Position numbers and translations under genes: made by a program. A model generated the notes under the pieces. That model made no database searches and was not told the DNA's origin. It saw only the letters and a list, made by a program, of their open reading frames with translations. Positions 1 to 5,422 of a DNA stretch of 7,703 nucleotides are shown piece by piece. Position 1 is the stretch's first letter; every line of letters begins with the position of its first letter. Source of the DNA: Gemmatimonadota bacterium (GTDB lineage Bacteria; Latescibacterota; UBA2968; UBA8231); NCBI GenBank assembly GCA_002712305.1, contig PATE01000083.1, positions 7,871 through 15,573 on the forward strand, read 5' to 3'.

Positions 1-554
1 AAAGCCTCCGCCAGCATGAGTCTCAGATGACGCTCGTCGACGTTGTCGTGTCCGAGAAGTCGCCCCGCATCATCCACACGAGTAGCGGAGTTGTAGTCGG
101 GATCGGTTTCGAGAGCCTGGGACGAGAACCGCGCCACATCGTTGAACTCGCTCTGGGCGAGCGCGACACCTGCCCACCCTGCCCACGCATCGGCATTCTG
201 CCGATCCAAGGCCGTGGCCTGCGCAAATGCCTGTTCCGCGGCTGCCAGATTCTGCAGTTGAAAGAAGGACCAGCCGATCCCGGACTGCGCTTCTGATTTC
301 ACAGGATCCTTCACCCTATCTACGCCCTCCAGGGCGTCGGCCTGCTCGAGGGTTTTGGTGAAGAACTCGATGGCACCTTCGTACTCCGCTGTGTTGTATT
401 TGTTCCAGTCGCTGGGCAATCGATCCCGGAGTCGGGCTTCTCGCTTCTCGATCTCACCGGGGCCGACACCTGTGCCGCCGCCGCAAGCGGTCAGCGCCAA
501 TAGACCCGCCACCACAAGGACGGCTGCGATCCGTGATGTTTTCATGCTCTCCAT
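1..554 (-). CDS. TPR-repeat lipoprotein, 3' end cut by window edge
   Basis: An uninterrupted minus-strand frame runs from ATG at 554-552 to the window edge, giving 184 complete codons with no stop, so the C-terminus is missing. The N-terminus is a lipoprotein signal: basic start (MESMKTSR), hydrophobic stretch (residues 9-21) and lipobox L21-T-A-C24 followed by GGG. Cys24 is the predicted lipidated residue, which places the protein on the periplasmic side of a membrane. The mature part looks helical and fits TPR consensus spacing in about three units: residues 48-77 (AEYEGAIEFF), 87-118 (GWSFFQLQNLAAAEQAFAQA) and 119-153 (AWAGWAGVALAQSEF, ending ALETDP). TPR domains are protein-interaction scaffolds; the partner is unknown. 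The start at 554 is favoured over the in-frame ATG at 545 because AGGAG lies 6 bases upstream. It follows the large repeat protein by 78 bases on the same strand with no convincing terminator, so an operon is possible. The translation, lipobox and repeats are seen; any role in secretion or assembly is inference. Confidence 0.85.
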   Translation of the reverse strand, partial: MESMKTSRIAAVLVVAGLLALTACGGGTGVGPGEIEKREARLRDRLPSDWNKYNTAEYEGAIEFFTKTLEQADALEGVDRVKDPVKSEAQSGIGWSFFQLQNLAAAEQAFAQATALDRQNADAWAGWAGVALAQSEFNDVARFSSQALETDPDYNSATRVDDAGRLLGHDNVDERHLRLMLAEA

Positions 555-560
555 GCTCTG

Positions 561-565
561 CTCCT
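561..565 (-). promoter_or_regulatory. Ribosome binding site of the TPR lipoprotein gene
   Basis: On the minus strand AGGAG is followed by a 6-base spacer and then ATG at 554. This decides the start in favour of 554 over the second ATG at 545. Confidence 0.6.
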
Positions 566-632
566 AGGCTCTATCTGAGTAACCATCGTGGTCACCTGAG
601 CAATTCTACCATCAACCCGCTTCTCACCGGGC

Positions 633-3600
633 CTACTTAACCAAGGTCATGGGACGCGTCTGCTGATCCCCTGAAGGCGTCACGGTGAGACGGTAGAAAT
701 ACGTCCCACTGCCGACGGACAGCCCTTCGGCGTTGCGACCGTCCCATACGACGTGATGGACGCCGGGCTGTACGTTCCCATCGAGCAAGAGACGTACCTG
801 CTGCCCCACGGTGTTGTAGATCACCAGACGAACCGTCGATCCACCTGGTGCAAGAGCCGCCGGTGGCACAAGGAACGGAATCGTCGTCTCAGGGTTGAAG
901 GGATTGGGGAAATTCTCTCCCAGTTGGACATGTCGAGGTAGAATCTGATCGACATCGACCTGAAGAGTGTGGGATGTTTCGTTCTGTGCCCGATCTCGAG
1001 CAGTGATCTCGATTCGTCCGCCACCCAGTCGAGGTCCGAAGAAGCGCTCGGAAGTCAGTTCCCAACTCACCAGACTGCCCTCCATCGTGATAGGCAGCAA
1101 CTCTCCGTCGAGGCGAGCCTCGATGGACTGCTGGTCCAGGCCTGCACCATAGTCTGTGATGTGTGCCGTCAGTCGACCTGAGTCGGTTCTGACGTCGGCC
1201 ACCTGGGGTGCCGTTAAATCAGCGGCGAGCAGAAAACGGCCAAACCGACTGATTTCAGTCACAGCCACACCTGTGGCAGCTTGATTCATCTGGCCGATCC
1301 ACGCCCACTGACCATCCGTCGTCGATCGATACACCCCGACCCCTCCCGACATCCCCTCGACGGAAACAAAGGCGGGCGTCGACAGATCGATCCCCGCGGG
1401 AAGCAGGTCGAATTCGAGGACAGGGATCAGTCCATTCTGAGAGCCTTCGGTAGACAGGCCGACAACTCTGGCCGCCCCCCCAGGATCTGGAGGTCGACTC
1501 TGAAGAGTCACCGTCGTGGGCGGCCCCTCGGAACTTCCCATCCCTGCAGAGACGTCGACCGGGCCATGTCGCAAGGCCAACGGCTTGTTGGATGAGAGTC
1601 GGCCTACTGCCACTGAGGCGACAGCATTCACACTTGATCCCAGTACGGTCAACGCCGTAGTGCGGAAGGACACAGTCCCTGTCGCATCCTTGTGAACCTT
1701 GAAGGCTCCGGCCCAGATCAGTACACCACGTGCCGAGAGGTCTTCTTCTACCTGGCGCACGGCGACGGTCGTATCGCCTTCGAAGTTGACCACAACCGTT
1801 GGACTCGACGCGAGTTCTGTACGAGCGATGACAAAGAAGTTGAGATACTGCGGATTGATCGGGTTCGGTACGATCTGCAACTCGAGCGTGGATTCATTGA
1901 TCGGCTCGACGACGCTGACGATGATATCGCCCGTCGCGATGAATCCACCTCCCAGGTCTACGCGCACCAACAGCGTGTCGGCGCCCAGGCTGTTTCCCAG
2001 GGCTGCCACACGCAACACGTGCGGCGGCGTTAGATCGATAACCGGGGCCGTCAGGCGTTGCCCGGAGACAGACCAGTTGGTCGTGGCTGGCGATACCCCT
2101 TGAGGCAGAAAGTCATTGAGCACGATCGACGAGTCCACATCCCCAGCCTGCAATGCGAGATTGGGGAATGACTCCAGAGCCGTTGCCGCCAGATCGGGAT
2201 CCTGAGAGATGATCCTGACCGTATCTCGGCCACTGACATTCAGTGCCGTGTCCCTCGCGACAAAGACGACCTCCGTCTCTGTAATGTCTCCAGACAGGGC
2301 GAGCACCGAACTGTCGTCGTTGATCCGGATGAGGATCGCCCCCTCACCTCCACCGATGTCGGAAAAGGCCCACTGCATCACCGAATCGGGATGGGCTTCT
2401 CGATCGAAGATGAAGTCATTGAGAACAATGCTCTGAGAGGACTGGCCGGCGATGAAGATAATGTCAGGCAGAGAGCGCAGATCGAGCCGCTCACTTTCAC
2501 CGAAGTATCGCACTGTCGTGGTGGCGACTTCTGTACGACCCAGCGAGTCAATGGCGGTGATGCGTATGGTATCGGTTCCAGAGTTTTCGCTGAAGACACT
2601 CAGATCCTGCCGGAACCCATCTTCCACGCTTGCATCGGTTTTGCGCTGAATGATCGCGGCGCCTCGACTCCCCTGATTTGAAACTTCAAAACGGATCGAC
2701 GCCTTGGAGACCGAAGGCGAAACCAGCAGATGGTTGAGCAGATCGAGAACGGTCACCAGTTCGCCGACCGGCGCCTCGACGCTCGGCAGCGGCGTCAGCG
2801 AAAAGGAACCACCGGCACCCACGCCACCGCTGCGAATCGTGACCAGCATCGTATCCTGTGCAACGATCCCACTCGGATCCTGCACGCGGAAGATGATCGA
2901 CTCTGAACCAAAGTCGGAGTTCTGATCTACGAGAAAGGTGACCACGTGGGTCAGCGGATCGATGGAGACACGCAGATTGTCTTCGTTGAATGTGCTCAGC
3001 ACACTCCAGTCCATCTGTACGTCGGCGTTGTTGTCGTCGTAGTAGTATTCGTCCAGATCGATGGAGCGATCTTCCTCACCCTGGTCCAGAATCACTTCGG
3101 GAATACCGCCCACCACCGGGCGTCCATCCGACACGTATACCCTGAGAACGAGTTGATCTGATTGATCCGTCGGATCTGACACGGTGAGCGAGATCTCTTC
3201 GTACCCGACGAAATCCTGAGCGGCGATGACTGTCAGCGCGCGCTCGGCGTCGATGCCGAGGGCACTGGTCGTGACGCCTGGAATCGACCAGGCCAGTTCG
3301 GAGTCGAAGTTGTCGGGATCCTCGACGAACTCGTCAAGCATCACGCCGTCTGATCCATTGCGCGGTAGATCAATCTTGATCGCCGCAAACACCTTCGGCG
3401 GCAGTGCCTCGGCGGACGTGAAAAACAGGGTGACCGAGTCGTTGAGATTCTCAGGATCCAGGGGATCCTGCACAGAGAAACGGACCCGTCCCGTGCCCGC
3501 GAAGGTGGGGTCGCCTTCGACGGTGATCATCAGATCGCCAGCGACGCGGCTCGTGTCGGCACGGAAACGTTCGCTTGGATCGTCCTGCCAGGTCAGGATC

Positions 3601-4991
3601 AACTCGTCGAGCGGTGTGTCCGGATCTTCTACGAATTCATCCCACCGATACGTTTTTGTGCCCCCGCGACTGATGCGCGGATTGAGCTCATCGTCGCCCG
3701 ACAGGAGAAACTTCGGCCGATCCGGAACTTCCTCGACGAGGACAATGACACGCAGTGAGTCCTCCGCCGCTTGCAGATCTCGAACACGAACCAGCAGCGA
3801 ATCCACACCACCAAAATTGGAGGCAGACCACACGAGCAGTTCGTGGGTCACATCATCATCCGTTCCACGAACATTGGCATCCGTCACGGACGCCGAATAA
3901 CTCGTCACCGCGTAGACCAGTTCCAGGTCGGGATCGGTTACGTCCGGATCTATGACAATGTCGTCCAGGTCGCGACCCCGGAATGCTCTGCGCACGTCAG
4001 GGTTCAGTGTGCCTCTCGGATAGACAAAGCGATCCTCCCTGATCATCACCGTATCGCGCTTCACCCCCAGGGAATCTTCCAGCAGATCGAAGAGGGGCGG
4101 ATTGTTGACGATGATATCCGAGACTTCCGTCACCGTAAGCGGTGGTCGCCCGGCGATGCGCGGCGGTTCCGTGGCCGTCCAGATGATTCGCTGACTGCCC
4201 CGCCACCCTTCCACCGGCACGATCACGACGCGGTTGCCATCAGGACGGATCTCGATGCTCAGACTCTCGGGCGCCGCAGGTTCAAAGCTCCAGGTAATGT
4301 CGTTGATGGAGGCCAGCGTATTCAGGACATAGTCGTCGAGAGAACCGATCTGAATGCTGTCCGATTGACCCGGCGTCAGGATGACATCAGGAATATCTCG
4401 CAACTCGATGCCGGTAACGGTGATCTCCATGCCCTGCACAGTACGGTAGCGGGCCTCAGAAATGCCGTCGGCAAGGACCAGCCGAGTCTCTCGAATCGGA
4501 TTGTCATCGATATCGAGGGCACCATTGTCGATGGGCTTGAGACACAGCAGTGTGAAGGTGGCGATCACCCCGCTTCCGGTGCGTTCCCGATCGCCGCCGA
4601 GTCCGATCACTGCTCCATAGTCGAGTTGCTGACCATTGAGCTGCGCCGCCACCGGATCTGACTCTGGCAGGAGCAGATTGGACACCTCGACGCCGCCGGC
4701 GAACAGTGGACCTTGTTGGAAAGGTTGGATGCCGACATTGCCGGCCAAGCCAAAATCACGAACCTCAAAAAATTCGCGGTCAGGCATAGAGATGAAGAAA
4801 CTGCTACCCGCTGATGAGACCCCCTGCAAGTCGGCAAAGACCTCGATCTGCACGCTCTGGCCCACCTGGGCCTCGATGCGAGACTTCCCCGTACCTGCTT
4901 CTCGGAGGCGTATGGTCTGGGCGTCTGCCTGACTCATCCAGCCGACGAGCAGGGTCAGTGCGAGAAATATGGCGCTCTGATGGTGTTTCAC
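633..4991 (-). CDS. Large secreted Ig/cadherin-like repeat protein with cohesin-like and C-terminal sorting domains
   Basis: No named family was recognised for the whole protein. Residues are numbered from the most upstream in-frame GTG (5030), which gives 1465 aa ending at TAG 635-633. The GTG at 4991 (residue 14, 1452 aa) is preferred: it has GAAGGA just upstream and begins a clean signal peptide, VKHHQSAIFLALTLLVGWMSQADAQ (first residue read as Met), with cleavage near ADA-Q. Domains in order: cohesin-like beta domain at 40-207 (IEVFADLQGVSSAGSSFFI ... GVIATFTLLCLKP); about eight Ig/cadherin-like repeats at 211-1041; a poorly defined region at 1045-1270 with an internal VPNPINP motif; an Ig-like domain at 1271-1360 (ITDYGAGLD, ITARDRAQN); and a FlgD-Ig/type-A-like sorting domain at 1370-1465 (NFPNPFNP, VVWDGRNAEG, SGTYFYRL, MTLVK). 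There is a single Cys (163) and no catalytic motif. In known systems such C-terminal modules route proteins to the surface. A structural, adhesive or scaffold role is inferred. Confidence 0.88.
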   Translation of the reverse strand: MKHHQSAIFLALTLLVGWMSQADAQTIRLREAGTGKSRIEAQVGQSVQIEVFADLQGVSSAGSSFFISMPDREFFEVRDFGLAGNVGIQPFQQGPLFAGGVEVSNLLLPESDPVAAQLNGQQLDYGAVIGLGGDRERTGSGVIATFTLLCLKPIDNGALDIDDNPIRETRLVLADGISEARYRTVQGMEITVTGIELRDIPDVILTPGQSDSIQIGSLDDYVLNTLASINDITWSFEPAAPESLSIEIRPDGNRVVIVPVEGWRGSQRIIWTATEPPRIAGRPPLTVTEVSDIIVNNPPLFDLLEDSLGVKRDTVMIREDRFVYPRGTLNPDVRRAFRGRDLDDIVIDPDVTDPDLELVYAVTSYSASVTDANVRGTDDDVTHELLVWSASNFGGVDSLLVRVRDLQAAEDSLRVIVLVEEVPDRPKFLLSGDDELNPRISRGGTKTYRWDEFVEDPDTPLDELILTWQDDPSERFRADTSRVAGDLMITVEGDPTFAGTGRVRFSVQDPLDPENLNDSVTLFFTSAEALPPKVFAAIKIDLPRNGSDGVMLDEFVEDPDNFDSELAWSIPGVTTSALGIDAERALTVIAAQDFVGYEEISLTVSDPTDQSDQLVLRVYVSDGRPVVGGIPEVILDQGEEDRSIDLDEYYYDDNNADVQMDWSVLSTFNEDNLRVSIDPLTHVVTFLVDQNSDFGSESIIFRVQDPSGIVAQDTMLVTIRSGGVGAGGSFSLTPLPSVEAPVGELVTVLDLLNHLLVSPSVSKASIRFEVSNQGSRGAAIIQRKTDASVEDGFRQDLSVFSENSGTDTIRITAIDSLGRTEVATTTVRYFGESERLDLRSLPDIIFIAGQSSQSIVLNDFIFDREAHPDSVMQWAFSDIGGGEGAILIRINDDSSVLALSGDITETEVVFVARDTALNVSGRDTVRIISQDPDLAATALESFPNLALQAGDVDSSIVLNDFLPQGVSPATTNWSVSGQRLTAPVIDLTPPHVLRVAALGNSLGADTLLVRVDLGGGFIATGDIIVSVVEPINESTLELQIVPNPINPQYLNFFVIARTELASSPTVVVNFEGDTTVAVRQVEEDLSARGVLIWAGAFKVHKDATGTVSFRTTALTVLGSSVNAVASVAVGRLSSNKPLALRHGPVDVSAGMGSSEGPPTTVTLQSRPPDPGGAARVVGLSTEGSQNGLIPVLEFDLLPAGIDLSTPAFVSVEGMSGGVGVYRSTTDGQWAWIGQMNQAATGVAVTEISRFGRFLLAADLTAPQVADVRTDSGRLTAHITDYGAGLDQQSIEARLDGELLPITMEGSLVSWELTSERFFGPRLGGGRIEITARDRAQNETSHTLQVDVDQILPRHVQLGENFPNPFNPETTIPFLVPPAALAPGGSTVRLVIYNTVGQQVRLLLDGNVQPGVHHVVWDGRNAEGLSVGSGTYFYRLTVTPSGDQQTRPMTLVK
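636..923 (-). other. C-terminal FlgD-Ig/type-A-like sorting domain of the large repeat protein
   Basis: Residues 1370-1465 contain GENFPNPFNPETTIPF, the VRLVIYNTVGQQVRLLL strand pair, VVWDGRNAEG, SGTYFYRL and a terminal MTLVK. This pattern is shared with the neighbouring secreted protein and is typical of C-terminal modules on exported FCB-group proteins. Whether a type IX system or another route handles it here cannot be seen, because no secretion genes lie in the window. Confidence 0.8.
1908..4400 (-). repeat. Array of about eight degenerate Ig/cadherin-like repeats within the large secreted protein
   Basis: Protein-level tandem repeats of roughly 90-120 residues. They share an opening hPxhhL..G...SIxLxDF/Y, an acidic turn, then a W-S-h strand and a closing strand with DP or DxxG. 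Approximate units (residues from GTG 5030): 211-308 (IPDVIL, SLDDYV), 312-435 (DPDVTDPDLELVY), 441-540 (DEFVEDPDTP), 545-635 (DEFVEDPDNF), 640-733 (IPEVIL, DLDEYYYDDNNAD), 745-842 (divergent), 850-942 (LPDIIF, SIVLNDFIFD) and 952-1041 (FPNLAL, SIVLNDFLPQ). The Asp-rich turns resemble calcium-binding inter-repeat linkers of cadherin-like proteins, which would stiffen an extended stalk; calcium binding is inferred. Unit boundaries are by eye. Confidence 0.7.
4410..4913 (-). other. Cohesin-like domain near the N-terminus of the large repeat protein
   Basis: Residues 40-207 start just after the signal peptide. VGQSVQIEVFADLQGVSSAG and the following SFFISMPDREFFEVRDF match the opening strands of cohesin/CBM-like beta sandwiches. 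The later GVIATFTLLCLKPIDNG plus LVLADG resembles the strand where cohesins read 'lxtlxFxv'. Cohesins bind dockerins. Here the fold call rests on strand pattern only and could equally be a related carbohydrate-binding-like sandwich. Confidence 0.5.
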
Positions 4992-4994
4992 GAT

Positions 4995-5000
4995 TCCTTC
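4995..5000 (-). promoter_or_regulatory. Candidate ribosome binding site supporting a GTG start at 4991
   Basis: GAAGGA on the minus strand is followed by ATC and then GTG AAA CAC. The spacer is short (3-4 bases), but neither other upstream GTG (5006 or 5030) has a purine-rich element in front of it, so this is the best-supported start. Confidence 0.4.
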
Positions 5001-5171
5001 GTCCACCGTGGCCCGCGATTGCCGAATCACCCGGGCATCGGGTCAGTTTTGAGCACGGAACTCCAAAGGAACTACCTGCAAATCGCGTGCCCACCCTGAA
5101 CCACTGATCCATCGTCTGCGGGTGAGCCGGCTGAGGCCATGCAACTGCAGCATAACTCCCTCTCTCCCAGG

Positions 5172-5235
5172 TATATATGACGCCCAAACCCCTACCATGG
5201 TTCCAAGGATCAGACCCATAGAGCACTTTGGTCAA
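5172..5235 (-). promoter_or_regulatory. Weak promoter candidates for the large repeat-protein gene
   Basis: On the minus strand TTGACC (5235-5230) is a good -35-like hexamer, but the hexamer 17 bases on is TGATCC, a poor -10. Further on, CATATATAC (5179-5171) is a -10-like AT-rich block without a matching -35 element. Both lie between the terminator of the upstream gene and the start of the repeat-protein gene, where a promoter would be expected. The sigma-factor preference of this organism is unknown. Confidence 0.2.
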
Positions 5236-5284
5236 GCTTTTGTTGTTGAAGGAAAACCATTCCCCTTCTGAAGCGATCGACACC

Positions 5285-5320
5285 AACGACAAAGGCGCCG
5301 CGAACAGAGTTCGCGGCGCC
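5285..5320 (-). terminator. Rho-independent-type terminator after the cohesin/dockerin protein gene
   Basis: A perfect 12-bp GC-rich stem (5294-5305 with 5309-5320) encloses a 3-base loop. Read on the minus strand it is followed by TTTGTCGTT and preceded by an A-rich run. It lies about 100 bases beyond the stop codon of the upstream minus-strand gene. The T tract is imperfect, but stem strength and position fit transcription termination. On the plus strand a T5 run follows 8-9 bases after the stem, but no plus-strand gene ends here. Confidence 0.75.
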
Positions 5321-5422
5321 CTCATCATTTTTCTGCATCAGGTGTTTGGTGCATCTCCAGGGGCCGCGGAGCAGGCCGCCAGAGACGAACCATTCACATG
5401 ACCAGTTGTTTGACCGTATTGG

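Larger units (their letters stand above)
5031..5422. other. Intergenic region between the two large secreted-protein genes
   Basis: These 392 bases hold no convincing gene. They contain a strong hairpin terminator (5294-5320), a cluster of TGACC/GGTCA elements next to the stop codon of the upstream gene, and weak promoter-like elements facing the repeat-protein gene. A minus-strand frame from 5328 to 4804 exists, but it runs through the terminator and overlaps the repeat-protein gene, so it is treated as spurious. The leader from the promoter-like elements to the GTG at 4991 would be about 170-210 bases long. No recognisable riboswitch or other RNA fold was seen in it. Confidence 0.7.

Noticed and set aside
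23-296. Two frames (minus 226-23 and plus 27-296) overlapping the lipoprotein gene
   Set aside because: The lipoprotein frame has a ribosome site, lipobox and TPR pattern throughout this stretch; these other frames have none.
3226-3900. Plus-strand frame of 224 residues rich in Ser and Arg
   Set aside because: Antisense shadow of the Ig-like repeats; the low-complexity Ser/Arg composition follows from the Asp/Glu-rich coding strand.
3771-4661. Plus-strand frame of 296 residues opposite the repeat-protein gene
   Set aside because: It lies wholly antisense to a well-supported coding region, has a Arg/His/Asp-rich composition typical of the opposite strand of such genes, and shows no domain or ribosome site.
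5294-5320. Perfect inverted repeat as a mobile-element end or attachment site
   Set aside because: It has a 3-base loop, GC-rich stem and T-rich flank just after a gene, which fits a terminator; there is no transposase, target duplication or second copy in the window.
4804-5328. Minus-strand frame of 174 residues spanning the intergenic region
   Set aside because: Starts inside the terminator hairpin, overlaps the start of the repeat-protein gene in another frame, and its second half is Arg/Gly/Pro-rich shadow sequence.
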